Shown here one piece after another: positions 39,184-51,170 of a stretch of 64,000 nucleotides of DNA. The translations under genes were made by a program, and so were the position numbers. This DNA is from Protaetiibacter larvae (lineage in GTDB: Bacteria > Actinomycetota > Actinomycetes > Actinomycetales > Microbacteriaceae), in the NCBI RefSeq assembly GCF_008365275.1, contig NZ_CP043504.1, forward strand, positions 744,001-808,000, in the 5' to 3' direction. The notes below the pieces were generated by a model, which had not been told where the DNA came from, made no database searches, and was given only the letters and a program-made list of their open reading frames with translations. Every line of letters starts with the position of its first letter. The first letter of the stretch is position 1.

Positions 39184-39866
39184 ACGCCCGGGACGGGCGG
39201 CTCGGCGTGGGGGTGATCGGCGGCGGCCACGTGGGTCCCGTGCTGGGGGCGGCCCTCGGCGGCGCCGGGCACGCGGTCGTCGGGGTCGCCACGGTGTCGG
39301 ATGAGGGGCGCGACCGGGTGGAGGCGCTGCTGCCGGGCGTGCCGGTGCTGGCGGTGCCGGAGCTCGTCGAGCGCAGCGAACTGGTGCTCATCGCGGTGCC
39401 CGACGAGGAGCTCCCGGAGCTCGTGGCGGGGCTCGCCGCCGTCGGCGCCTGGCAGCCGGGGCAGCTCGTGGCGCATACGGCGCCCGGATACGGGGTCGGG
39501 GTGCTGCAGCCCGCCTTCGCGGCCGGCGCGATCCCGCTCGCCATCCATCCGGCGATGGCCTTCACGGGCACGAGCATCGACCTCGCCCGCCTGCACGACG
39601 CCTGGTGCGCCGTCACCGCCCCGACGCCCGTGCTGCCGATCGCCCAGGCACTCGTGGTGGAGCTCGGCGCCGAGCCGGTCGTGGTGGCGGAGGCCGACCG
39701 CCCAGGCTATGCGGCGGCGCTCGCGGCACTGCGCGGACTCTCGGCCGAGGTGGTGGCCGAGGCGGTCGACGCGCTGCGCGCGGCGGGGGTGCCGAGCCCG
39801 GGCCGGGTGATCGCCCCGCTGCTGCGTTCGGCGATCGAGAACGCCCTCGCGGCCGCCGGCGACTGA
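39180..39866 (+). CDS. Rossmann-like/DUF2520 domain protein
   Basis: A 228-residue NADP-binding oxidoreductase-like protein. GVIGGGHVGPVLGAAL is the dinucleotide motif. HPAMAFTGTSIDLARL marks the family region, and the C-terminal helical DUF2520 domain follows. Homologues occur next to panC, hinting at a link with pantothenate metabolism, but no reaction is established. The GTG start overlaps the preceding stop. Confidence 0.85.
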   Translation: MNARDGRLGVGVIGGGHVGPVLGAALGGAGHAVVGVATVSDEGRDRVEALLPGVPVLAVPELVERSELVLIAVPDEELPELVAGLAAVGAWQPGQLVAHTAPGYGVGVLQPAFAAGAIPLAIHPAMAFTGTSIDLARLHDAWCAVTAPTPVLPIAQALVVELGAEPVVVAEADRPGYAAALAALRGLSAEVVAEAVDALRAAGVPSPGRVIAPLLRSAIENALAAAGD

Positions 39867-39905
39867 GGTCCGAGCGGGGCCGAGACCGGGCTAGCCTTGA
39901 CACTC

Positions 39906-40760
39906 GTGACCCTGCCCGATGTCGTGACCACGATCGCCGAGCTGCGCACGCGCCTCGCCGGGCAGCGGGTGGCGCTCGTGCCGACGATGGGCGCGCTGCA
40001 CGCCGGGCACCTCGCCCTCGTGGACCGCGCGGTCGACCTGGCGACCGCATCCGCGGACGGTCTCGTGGTCGTGTCGATCTTCGTGAACCCCCTGCAGTTC
40101 GGGCCTGCGGAAGACCTCGACCGGTATCCGCGCGACCTCGACGCCGACCTGGCCGCGCTCGCGGACCGCGGGGTCGGGATCGTGTTCGCGCCGAGCGTCG
40201 CCGAGATGTACCCCGACGGCAAGCCGCAGGTGACGCTGCGCGGCGGCGCCGTCTCCGAGCTGTACGAGGGCCGCTCGCGCCCCGGGCACTTCGACGGCAT
40301 GCTCACCGTGGTGGCGAAGCTGCTCGGCATCGTGCGGCCCGCCGTGGCGCTCTTCGGACGCAAGGACGCGCAGCAGCTGTTCCTCGTGCAGCGGATGGTG
40401 AAGGACCTCGACCTCGCCATCCGCATCGAGGGCGTCGAGACGGTGCGCGAAGCCGACGGGCTCGCGCTCTCGAGTCGCAACCGCTTCCTCACCGCCGAGG
40501 AGCGCAAGGCCGCCCCCACCCTGCACCGGGCGCTCGAGGCGGCGTCCTCGGCGGGCGATCGCGGCATCGACGCGGTGATCGCGGCCGCCCAGTCGGTGCT
40601 CATGGATGAGGAACTCGTTAAGCTCGACTACCTGAGGGTCGTCGACCCGCGCACCTTCCAGCCGGTGTCCGACGACTTCCGCGGGCCCGCGCGCGTGCTC
40701 ATCGCCGCGCACCTCGGGACGACCCGTCTCATCGACAACGACGACATCTACCTGAACTGA
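39906..40760 (+). CDS. panC: Pantothenate synthetase
   Basis: A 284-residue enzyme that condenses pantoate and beta-alanine with ATP. Signatures: [19 protein letters not shown] (HIGH-like), [37 protein letters not shown] and the KMSKS-like [12 protein letters not shown]. The start at GTG 39906 lies 8 nt after TAGCCT; a TTG at 39897 in frame overlaps the -10 box and was rejected. LysS follows after 8 bp. Confidence 0.96.
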   Translation: MTLPDVVTTIAELRTRLAGQRVALVPTMGALHAGHLALVDRAVDLATASADGLVVVSIFVNPLQFGPAEDLDRYPRDLDADLAALADRGVGIVFAPSVAEMYPDGKPQVTLRGGAVSELYEGRSRPGHFDGMLTVVAKLLGIVRPAVALFGRKDAQQLFLVQRMVKDLDLAIRIEGVETVREADGLALSSRNRFLTAEERKAAPTLHRALEAASSAGDRGIDAVIAAAQSVLMDEELVKLDYLRVVDPRTFQPVSDDFRGPARVLIAAHLGTTRLIDNDDIYLN

Positions 40761-40768
40761 GCACCCCC

Positions 40769-42271
<1,503 letters not shown>

Positions 42272-42280
42272 GTTCGCAGC

Positions 42281-42433
42281 ATGACCGAGCCGACCCCGGA
42301 GAAGGAGCCGAAGCCCGCGGGCGAGCGGCCGAAGATCTCGCGCGGCCGCATCGCCGTGTGGATCGCGATGGCGGCCATCGGGCTGTGGCTCATCGGAACC
42401 GGCATCGTCGGCATCCTCACCACGAAGGGCTGA
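42281..42433 (+). CDS. Small single-span membrane protein, 50 residues
   Basis: Begins MTEPTPEKEPKPAGERPK, a Pro/Glu/Lys-rich cytosolic tail, followed by one hydrophobic helix (IAVWIAMAAIGLWLIGTGIV) and ILTTKG. ATG start 9 bp after lysS. It shows the sequence structure of a real membrane microprotein and is too short for most gene finders. Function is unknown. Confidence 0.6.
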   Translation: MTEPTPEKEPKPAGERPKISRGRIAVWIAMAAIGLWLIGTGIVGILTTKG

Positions 42434-42436
42434 GCG

Positions 42437-42529
42437 GTGGATCGACGCACCTCGCGGCTGGTGATGTACGGCGGGCTCGTGCTGATCCTCGTGGTGGTCG
42501 TCCTCGTCGTCGTGCTCAGCCCGCGCTGA
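42437..42529 (+). CDS. Very small single-span membrane protein, 30 residues
   Basis: GTG start 3 bp after the previous stop. VDRRTSRLVMYGGLVLILVV and a continued Val/Leu helix end in SPR. A basic N-terminus and one TM segment are nearly all it contains. It could be a small regulator or assembly factor. It is supported by position in a run of three small membrane ORFs, with no homology I recognise. Confidence 0.45.
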   Translation: MDRRTSRLVMYGGLVLILVVVVLVVVLSPR

Positions 42530-42552
42530 GCCGGGCGTCGTAGGCTGGCGGC

Positions 42553-42732
42553 ATGCCCACCGACTTCTGGGGAAACGCGATCTTCTCCGTGATCCCGACG
42601 ATCGCGCTCGGGCTGGTCTTCTGGTTCGTGCTGCGCGCGATCATCCGCGCGGACCGCACCGAGCGCAAGGTCTACGCCGAGATGGAGGCCGAGGAGCGCG
42701 CGCGTCGCGCCGCGGCCCGGCGCGACAGCTGA
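42553..42732 (+). CDS. Small membrane protein, 59 residues
   Basis: Starts MPTDFWGNAIFSVIPTIALG, one TM helix (about residues 9-30), then a basic amphipathic tail (RADRTERKVYAEMEAEERAR) that could form a coiled coil. The ATG is 6 nt after TAGGCT, so it has its own leaderless promoter. I believe similar proteins occur in Microbacteriaceae, without known function. Confidence 0.65.
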   Translation: MPTDFWGNAIFSVIPTIALGLVFWFVLRAIIRADRTERKVYAEMEAEERARRAAARRDS

Positions 42733-42798
42733 GGTGATCGAGGAGCGCCCGCGCCGCTGACCGGTCGCGAGCTCCCCTGCCCGCACCGCGCGATCCCG

Positions 42799-42929
42799 CA
42801 TCCCGAATCAAGGAGCCCAGCCTCCCAACTCAAGGAGTGCGTGTGGCTCGTGATGCGCGTGGGGCAGATGGGGCCGGATTCGCCCGTCGACTCCTTGAGT
42901 TGGGTTCCGCGACTCCTTGATTCGGGATG
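42799..42929. terminator. Double nested long-arm stem-loop between convergent genes
   Basis: Outer arms CATCCCGAATCAAGGAG (42799-42815) and inverse (42913-42929) are perfect over 17 bp. Inner arms CCCAACTCAAGGAGT (42824-42838) and inverse (42890-42904) are perfect over 15 bp. Both arms end in CAAGGAG, resembling those at 16350 and 30555. The element fills the gap between two converging genes. Confidence 0.7.
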
Positions 42930-42957
42930 GCCGCGGCAGCGGGCCGGGACGGATGCG

Positions 42958-43932
42958 CTACTCGCGCGGCCGCAACCGCACGTTCGGCAGCTCCGGCGCC
43001 GGCAGCGGCGACCCGTCGTACCCGTCGACGTGCCCGAAGCGCCCGCCGCGCTCGGCATCCGCGATCACCTCGCGCTGCCACTGCTCGCGGAGAGCCACGA
43101 TCTCGTCGTGGCTGCGTCCCACGAAGTTCCACCACATGACGATCGGTTCGCGCAGCGGCGCGCCGCCGATCACGAGAACCCGCAGCGCGGCGCTCGGCGC
43201 CTCGATGCGCAGCGCATCCGCCCCCACCGGCACGACGCCCAGGTGGTGCGGCGGCACCTCGACCCCCTGCAGGCGCGCGGGCTCGTGGTCGACGACGAGG
43301 CCGTACTCGAACCCCGGATCGGCGGGCAGCTCGACGCTCGCGCCCGCCGGCAGGGCGAGCTCCGCCGCGACGAGCGGTGTGTACGCGGTGACGGGCGAGG
43401 TGATGCCGAGCCACGACCCCACGAACACCCGCAGCGTCGCCTCGCCCACTCGGGCCACCTCGGCGACATGGCTCTCGAAGAACGGCGCGACACCGCGATC
43501 CGCCTCCGGCAGGGCGGTCCACAACTGCACCCCGTGCAGCTCGGTCGCGGCCGTCGTCGATACCTCGGAGTGCTGGATGCCGCGCCCGGCCGTCATGAGG
43601 TTCACCTGGCCGGGGGCGACGAACGCGTGGGCGCCTGTCGAGTCGCGGTGCTCGATCTCGCCCGCGTACAGCCAGCTGACGGTCTGCAAGCCGGTGTGCG
43701 GATGCGGGGGAGTGTCCATCGCGCCGGCGCGCGGGGTGGGGGTCGGGCCGTAGGAGTCGACGAAGCACCACGCGCCGATGAGCGAGCGTTTGCGCTGCGG
43801 GAGGGTGCGCCGCACGAGCAGCGCGCGCGGCCCGCCGAGCGGCACCTCGCGCGGTTCGAGCACCTCCACCCCGCTCGTGCTCGCATCCACGACGCAGACG
43901 AGCTCCTGCGGGTCCCGCTCGAGGTTGCTCAC
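42958..43932 (-). CDS. Pirin family protein
   Basis: A 324-residue bicupin protein. The N-terminal cupin holds the metal-binding histidines in MDTPPHPHTGLQTVSWLYAG and IEHRDSTG, then RGIQHSEVS (H and E). A C-terminal pirin domain follows (about 185-290). Bacterial pirins act as quercetin dioxygenases or redox sensors; which applies is unknown. GTG start 6 nt after TAGGGT on the minus strand. Confidence 0.9.
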   Translation of the reverse strand: MSNLERDPQELVCVVDASTSGVEVLEPREVPLGGPRALLVRRTLPQRKRSLIGAWCFVDSYGPTPTPRAGAMDTPPHPHTGLQTVSWLYAGEIEHRDSTGAHAFVAPGQVNLMTAGRGIQHSEVSTTAATELHGVQLWTALPEADRGVAPFFESHVAEVARVGEATLRVFVGSWLGITSPVTAYTPLVAAELALPAGASVELPADPGFEYGLVVDHEPARLQGVEVPPHHLGVVPVGADALRIEAPSAALRVLVIGGAPLREPIVMWWNFVGRSHDEIVALREQWQREVIADAERGGRFGHVDGYDGSPLPAPELPNVRLRPRE

Positions 43933-44062
43933 GCCCCGACCCTAGTCCCGCGACCGGTGCCGCACGGGGGCTCATTCCGGGGGATGCGCTCCCCTCTTCG
44001 ACCGCTCGACGACCCGAACGGGGGATCGTGGGAGCTGAGCGGCGCTCGCTAGCGTCGACCGC

Positions 44063-45133
44063 ATGGCGAGACGCGCAGGGGTGCGGGCAGCTGCGGCGGC
44101 GCTCGCGGCCGTGGTGGCGGCATCCGCCTTGTCGGGGTGCCAGTTCGTCGAGGATGTCGTGGCCGGGCAGCGGCTGCTCACCGCCGGGCTGAACGCCGAT
44201 GCGGCTCTCCGTGAGCTCGTCGCCGAGTTGGAGGCGCTCGTCTCGGTGGAGTCGGCGGAGTACGCCTTCGACGCGGCCGATGTCGATTCCCGGCCGGGCC
44301 TGCAGGTCGCGCTCGTCTCGACCGATCCGGGGGACTGGCGCGAGGTGCAGTCGCTGATCGAGGAGACCGGGGAGCTCGACGCGTTCGAGGAGCGCCCGAT
44401 CACGGCCACGCTGACCTCGGGCATGGTCTCCGCGACCATCGACACGGGCTCCCACCTGCTGCTCGGTGCGGACGCCTTGGCCGCGGCACGGGAGGCGGGC
44501 GGGCTCTTCCCGGACGCCCGGATCGAGCTGGCGCCGTGGTCCGACGTCGCGGCCGCGGTGACGGTGAGCACTCCGGGCACGGCGGAGGAGCTGCTCGCAC
44601 GCGTCACGGGCGACCCCGGCGTGCGGGCGTTCCTCGCGCCGCTCGACCCGGAGCGGGTGTGGGTCGCGTTCCGCGCCGCGGGGCTGGAGTTGGGCGGCAT
44701 CCCGAGCGCCGCCGAGGCGCAGTGGATTCTCGATCGCCTCGCCGTCGAGCTGCCCCGGTATCCGGTGGCCGTCGGTGCGGATGCCGCGGTTGCGTATCCG
44801 ACGGAGTGGGTGCAGGTCTCCGCGGGGGTGTCCGCCGCCGACCGCATGTTCACGATCCAGCTCGTGGGCGACGATGGGGTTGCGACGGGCCCCGCGTGGG
44901 ACGCCCTCCTCGAGGTGCTGCGGGTCGGGGCGCCGGGGGCGGACGATTCCTGCGCTCCGCTGCAGGTGTTCTACCCGTGGCCGGGCGTTCAGGGGAACTG
45001 GCCGTCCTTCGTGAACGACTGCGTCGAGTGGGCCGACGCGAACGCGGTCGACCGTCCGACGCTCGCTCCCCTGCGCGACGCCCTCGCGGCATCCGGCATC
45101 GACCTCGCCGCCCTCGGCTTCCGCCTCTCCTGA
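44063..45133 (+). CDS. Putative lipoprotein of unknown function
   Basis: A 356-residue protein with a lipoprotein signal peptide (MARRAGVRAAAAALAAVVAA) and lipobox LSGC with Cys at about residue 26. The mature part is alternating helices and strands with two widely spaced cysteines near the C-terminus (DDSCAPLQVF and FVNDCVEWAD) that could form a disulfide. I do not recognise a family. The ATG lies 7 nt after TAGCGT. The stop is immediately followed by a long stem-loop. Confidence 0.7.
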   Translation: MARRAGVRAAAAALAAVVAASALSGCQFVEDVVAGQRLLTAGLNADAALRELVAELEALVSVESAEYAFDAADVDSRPGLQVALVSTDPGDWREVQSLIEETGELDAFEERPITATLTSGMVSATIDTGSHLLLGADALAAAREAGGLFPDARIELAPWSDVAAAVTVSTPGTAEELLARVTGDPGVRAFLAPLDPERVWVAFRAAGLELGGIPSAAEAQWILDRLAVELPRYPVAVGADAAVAYPTEWVQVSAGVSAADRMFTIQLVGDDGVATGPAWDALLEVLRVGAPGADDSCAPLQVFYPWPGVQGNWPSFVNDCVEWADANAVDRPTLAPLRDALAASGIDLAALGFRLS

Positions 45134-45134
45134 A

Positions 45135-45198
45135 CCCGCGAGATGTCAGAAGTTGCACGATTCGGGCCGGGAAACCGCAACAGCTGACATCTCGCGGG
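45135..45198. terminator. Bidirectional stem-loop between lipoprotein and XRE genes
   Basis: CCCGCGAGATGTCAG (45135-45149) and inverse CTGACATCTCGCGGG (45184-45198) are perfect over 15 bp. After a 2-base mismatch the stem continues with GTTGC/GCAAC. It starts just after one stop codon and ends two bases before the other gene's stop. Confidence 0.7.
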
Positions 45199-45200
45199 AT

Positions 45201-45428
45201 TCAGCGGAGGGTGAGGAGGTCGCCGGGCTGGCAGTCGAGGGCGTCGCAGATGGCGGTGAGGGTGGAGAAGCGGATGGCGCGGGCGCGGTCGTTCTTGAGC
45301 ACGGAGAGGTTCACGAGGCTCACCCCGACGAGCTCCGAGAGGCGGGTGAGCGTCATCCCGCGTGCCTCGAGCAGTTCGTCGAGGCGGCAGTGGATGCGGC
45401 CGGAGTCGTCGGGTTCGGCGGGCGCCAT
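45201..45428 (-). CDS. XRE family helix-turn-helix regulator (YozG-like)
   Basis: A 75-residue Cro/CI-type protein: LDELLEARGMTLTRLSELVG, then SLVNLSVLKNDRARAIRFST as recognition region and ICDALDCQPGDLLTL. This compact form is the type encoded beside DUF2975 membrane proteins (Bacillus YoaS/YozG type). Its ATG shares a base with the stop of the DUF2975 gene, so it is the last gene of a three-gene operon. A nested palindrome at 46381-46417 is the probable operator. Confidence 0.9.
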   Translation of the reverse strand: MAPAEPDDSGRIHCRLDELLEARGMTLTRLSELVGVSLVNLSVLKNDRARAIRFSTLTAICDALDCQPGDLLTLR

Positions 45429-46210
45429 CAGACGAGCCCCTCGGTGTCGCGCTCGGCCGCCTCGGCCCGGGTGCGCAGCTGCTCACCCGCCCGGAAGGCG
45501 ATGCCGACCGCCGCAAGCGCGAAGGCGATGAGCAGCGGCCACCACTCGACCGTGAGCAGGAACTCGGCCGGATCCGGCCAGCCGAGGTCGACGAGCGAGT
45601 CGGGCGCCTCGGGGCCGGTGTACGACCAGCTCCACACCTGCAGCACGTCGCTGCTCGCCTGCAGCTCGCCGAGCTGCGTCGTGATCGAACCGGCGCCGCC
45701 GCCCACGAACACCGCGAGCGCGCTCGCCACGAAGGCGCGGCCCGCGCCCGGCCGGAACGCGGCACGGCGGCGCAGCGATGCGGCCAGCCGCGACACCGAC
45801 AGCGCGATCACGACCGTCATCGCTCCGTAGAGCAGGGTGCCGGATGCCAGCAGGATGCGGGCGAGCGCGCCGAGTCCCCTGACCTGGGCGGTCATCGCAT
45901 CCATGCTGCCGGAGACCAGGGTGGCGACGGGGGTGTCGTCGAGCGTCACACCGCGGGGCACCTCGACCGGGAACGGGGAGACGGGGAAGGTGACCGTGAC
46001 GGCATCCGAGAACAGGGTGATCGCGGCCGTGAACACGGCGTAGCTGCCGGCGATGACGGCCACCGCGATCGCCCCGAACAAGATGATCGGGAGCACGCGA
46101 CTCGCCTGGTTCGCCGCGAGCGCACGACCGAGCGCGATCACGACCAGCAGGACGGCGGCCAGCACGACCGCCACGAGGACGATGAGGGCGGAGGAGCCGA
46201 TGGCGCTCAT
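45428..46210 (-). CDS. DUF2975-like membrane protein
   Basis: A 260-residue protein with four main hydrophobic segments (about 7-32, 40-70, 110-140 and 155-180) and a fifth weaker one near 220. The TM arrangement and coupling to a small XRE regulator match DUF2975 family proteins. An extracytoplasmic loop lies at about 70-105 (VTVTFPVSPFPVEVP). Function is unknown; a role as membrane-bound sensor for the regulator is inference. Confidence 0.75.
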   Translation of the reverse strand: MSAIGSSALIVLVAVVLAAVLLVVIALGRALAANQASRVLPIILFGAIAVAVIAGSYAVFTAAITLFSDAVTVTFPVSPFPVEVPRGVTLDDTPVATLVSGSMDAMTAQVRGLGALARILLASGTLLYGAMTVVIALSVSRLAASLRRRAAFRPGAGRAFVASALAVFVGGGAGSITTQLGELQASSDVLQVWSWSYTGPEAPDSLVDLGWPDPAEFLLTVEWWPLLIAFALAAVGIAFRAGEQLRTRAEAAERDTEGLV

Positions 46211-46365
46211 GCCAGGCCCTCCGTCGCGCGCTGCAGGCGGGTGCCTGCGCGGAACACGCAGGCGAGGGCGAGGTTGCCGACGCCGACCACGAGTTCGCCG
46301 AGGAGGATGACGAGGACCGCGATGCGGCCGGCTCGGCTGATGTCGGGGGGTGCGGTGGTGACCAT
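46207..46365 (-). CDS. Small membrane protein, first gene of the XRE/DUF2975 operon
   Basis: A 52-residue protein starting MVTTAPPDISRAGRIAVLVI with one long hydrophobic helix (about 12-36), ending RAGTRLQRATEGLA. The ATG at 46363-46365 has a purine-rich AAGGAAGG further upstream. Its stop overlaps the DUF2975 start by ATGA. The tail resembles the end of DUF2975 sequences (GEQLRTRAEAAERDTEGLV), so it may be a split-off or duplicated piece. Confidence 0.6.
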   Translation of the reverse strand: MVTTAPPDISRAGRIAVLVILLGELVVGVGNLALACVFRAGTRLQRATEGLA

Positions 46366-46380
46366 TCGAGGGCTGCCTTC

Positions 46381-46425
46381 CTTATCGAATGTCGTTAATG
46401 TAACGATGATCGATAAGGCGCGCAA
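46381..46425 (-). promoter_or_regulatory. Promoter with nested palindromic operator of the XRE/DUF2975 operon
   Basis: Minus strand: -35 TTGCGC (46420-46425), 17 bp, -10 TACATT (46397-46402). Outer dyad CTTATCGA (46381-46388) / TCGATAAG (46410-46417) and inner dyad TCGTTA (46392-46397) / TAACGA (46401-46406) cover the -10 and spacer. Binding there would block RNA polymerase. Confidence 0.65.
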
Positions 46426-46624
46426 GCGCGTGGATCCCCCGCGAACCTCGATCCGGGTGACCAGCTCACGCGTCAGGGTCGCCGACCGCGTCCCACTCGC
46501 CCTCCCGCGTACCCCAGGAACGGAAACTGGGGTCGTTCGCGTCGCTCCGGAGCGCACCGCGTCGATAGCGTCGATCCGCCATGAGAGTCGCCACCCGAGG
46601 CGACCGACGAAGGGGAGGGTCGCC

Positions 46625-47584
46625 ATGACGACTTCAGGAGTACACGCGCGCGCCCGTCGCGCCGCGGCGGGAATCGGGGCGGTCGCCCTCGGACTGTCGG
46701 GGGCGCTGCTCGCCGGCGCACCGGCGTGGGCCGCGGATGCGCCGGCCGGCACGTTCACCGTTCCGAACGCGGCCGTCGTGGAGGACGACGAGCCCGGCTA
46801 CTGGTCGGCGACGCTGACGCCGAGCAGCGAGTTCAGCGTCGCCGAGGGCGACGTCATCGAGATCCAGGCGGAGGACGCGAACTTCTTCGCCGAGGGCCCT
46901 GCGGCCGCCGAGTGGGGTGGCACCTTCGCGGATCGCGAATGGGGCGCCTACCTGCTCTTCCTCGGCCCGACCACCGGCTTCGCCCGCTTCACGGCGACCG
47001 TCACCGAGGGCGACGACGCCTCGACCATCCTCGTCACCCTGCCGGCCGACGCCGCCCAGCCGTCGGATGCGCCCATCGCGCAGCTGACCCTCTCGGCCAA
47101 GGGTGCGGACTCGAGCTCCGGCATCAGCCTCGGCGCACCCCTCACCTGGTCCGGCGCCGGCGCATCCACCGGCGACGACGAGTCGACCACCCCGGACACG
47201 AGCGCCCCCTCGGTGGGTGCGGCTCCCGGCAGCACCCTCTCGCCCGGCGGATCGCTCGTCGTCGACGCGGGCGGATTCACCCCCGGCGAGTCGGTCGAGG
47301 TGTGGCTGCACTCCGACCCGGTGAAGCTCGGCACCCTCGTCGCCGGGGGAACCGGACGCATCAGCGGCAGCTTCACGATCCCCGGTTCGGTGCCCGTGGG
47401 CAACCACACGGTCGTCGCGACCGGGCTGACCTCCGGCGCCTCGGTCAGCATCGCGATCCGACTGCAGCTGCCGAACACGGGCGTCGACGTCACGCCGCTG
47501 CTGCTGGTGGCGGGCGTGCTCGGACTGGGTGGCCTCGCGCTCGTCGTGACCGCCCGGCGGCGCGGGGTCGTCACCCCCGCCTGA
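46625..47584 (+). CDS. LPNTG-anchored cell-surface protein
   Basis: A 319-residue secreted protein. The signal peptide ends near residue 37 (APAWA-ADAP). Two beta-rich regions (about 40-155 and 195-275) are joined by a Ser/Thr/Asp linker. The second has LSPGGSLVVDAGGFTPGESV, typical of Ig-like surface modules. The sorting signal LPNTG (282-286), a hydrophobic helix and RRR complete a sortase substrate. AGGGGAGGG lies before the ATG. Ligand or function is unknown. Confidence 0.85.
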   Translation: MTTSGVHARARRAAAGIGAVALGLSGALLAGAPAWAADAPAGTFTVPNAAVVEDDEPGYWSATLTPSSEFSVAEGDVIEIQAEDANFFAEGPAAAEWGGTFADREWGAYLLFLGPTTGFARFTATVTEGDDASTILVTLPADAAQPSDAPIAQLTLSAKGADSSSGISLGAPLTWSGAGASTGDDESTTPDTSAPSVGAAPGSTLSPGGSLVVDAGGFTPGESVEVWLHSDPVKLGTLVAGGTGRISGSFTIPGSVPVGNHTVVATGLTSGASVSIAIRLQLPNTGVDVTPLLLVAGVLGLGGLALVVTARRRGVVTPA

Positions 47585-47764
47585 TCCCCCAACCCGACGC
47601 CGAGGGCGGCCGTGCGAGTCATCGCGCGGCCGCCCTCGCGCGTTCGGGCGCCACGGTGCGCGACGCGACTGCGCCCACGGCGAACAGCGGCATCCCGCAC
47701 GGGGTCGCGTCGTTACTCTCGATGTACCGGCACGGTCTCGACCCCGTTGCTGCGAGGAGTTGAC

Positions 47765-50251
<2,487 letters not shown>

Positions 50252-50260
50252 CTGTTCGCT

Positions 50261-51145
50261 TCAGGAGGGGCGGGGTTCTTCGGACCCCGCCCCTTCGTCC
50301 GCCGCCAACTCGCGTCGCACATGCTCGGCGAGTCCGGCGAAGCCGCTCTCCGGGATGCCGACCACCGCGCCCGCGAAGGCAGCGGCCCAGCCGCGCGCCC
50401 GGCGCCAGCTGGCCGCGTCGTAGCGCGCGCCGAGCTGCGCGCGGAAGCGCTCACGTCCCGCGGCCGTGAAGAACAGCCACCCGGCCGACAGGTCGGCTGC
50501 CGGATCGCCCGCGGTGATGTCGCCGAAGTCGATCACCGCGGTGACCGTCGCGCCGTCGACGAGCACGTTGCCCGGGTGCAGGTCGCCGTGCAGCCAGAGC
50601 GGCGGCCCGGCCCACGGCGGGGCGGCCAGGGCATCCGTCCAGGCGGCGAGCAGCACCGGATGCGGGGCGAGTCGGGTGCGCATCGCCTCGTCGCGGGCGG
50701 CGAGCGGCACGCCCCGGAACGGGTTCGCGGGGGCGTCGGCGGGCGCGGGCTCGTGGAGGGCGACGAGCACCTCGGCGAGCTGCTCGGCCAGGGCGTCGCG
50801 GTCCGCCGGGTCGTCGGCGATCGCCGGATGCCCGGTGAACCACGGCACGATCGACCACGCCCACGGGTAGTCGCCATCGGGCACGCCCACCGCGACCGGG
50901 GTCGGCACCGGAACGGGCAGCCGGGGCGCGAGCAGGGGCAGCCAGCGCTGCTCGTGCTCGACGAGCTCCGCGGCGGCGGCCCGCCGCGGAAGCCGCACGG
51001 CGAGCTCGTCGCCGAGCCGGAAGAGATCGTTGTCCCAGCCGTGCGCCACGAGCTCGAGCGTCCCGCGACGCGACGGATGCTGAGCCGCGATCAGCCGATC
51101 GACCTGCTCGGCCGTCAGCGAGATCTCCGCGGGTGGGTGCGACAT
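50261..51145 (-). CDS. Aminoglycoside phosphotransferase (APH) family protein
   Basis: A 294-residue kinase-fold protein. The catalytic loop LWLHGDLHPGNVLVD (H-G-D-L-H-x-G-N) lies near residue 190 and the metal-binding VIDFGDITAGDPAADL follows. The family covers antibiotic kinases but also many metabolic small-molecule kinases; nothing here indicates resistance. ATG start 8 nt after TACTCT on the minus strand. Divergent from the LLM oxidoreductase with overlapping -10 boxes. Confidence 0.88.
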   Translation of the reverse strand: MSHPPAEISLTAEQVDRLIAAQHPSRRGTLELVAHGWDNDLFRLGDELAVRLPRRAAAAELVEHEQRWLPLLAPRLPVPVPTPVAVGVPDGDYPWAWSIVPWFTGHPAIADDPADRDALAEQLAEVLVALHEPAPADAPANPFRGVPLAARDEAMRTRLAPHPVLLAAWTDALAAPPWAGPPLWLHGDLHPGNVLVDGATVTAVIDFGDITAGDPAADLSAGWLFFTAAGRERFRAQLGARYDAASWRRARGWAAAFAGAVVGIPESGFAGLAEHVRRELAADEGAGSEEPRPS

Positions 51146-51153
51146 CAGGCGTC

Positions 51154-51163
51154 AGAGTAGCGT
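51154..51163. promoter_or_regulatory. Overlapping divergent -10 boxes
   Basis: The ten bases AGAGTAGCGT contain TACTCT (minus, 51154-51159) for the APH-like gene and TAGCGT (plus, 51158-51163) for the LLM gene. Two polymerases could not occupy both sites at once. Confidence 0.5.
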
Positions 51164-51170
51164 TCGTGGC

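Noticed and set aside
50261-51145. Aminoglycoside resistance gene
   Set aside because: Family membership alone does not indicate resistance; no mobile context, and normal base composition.
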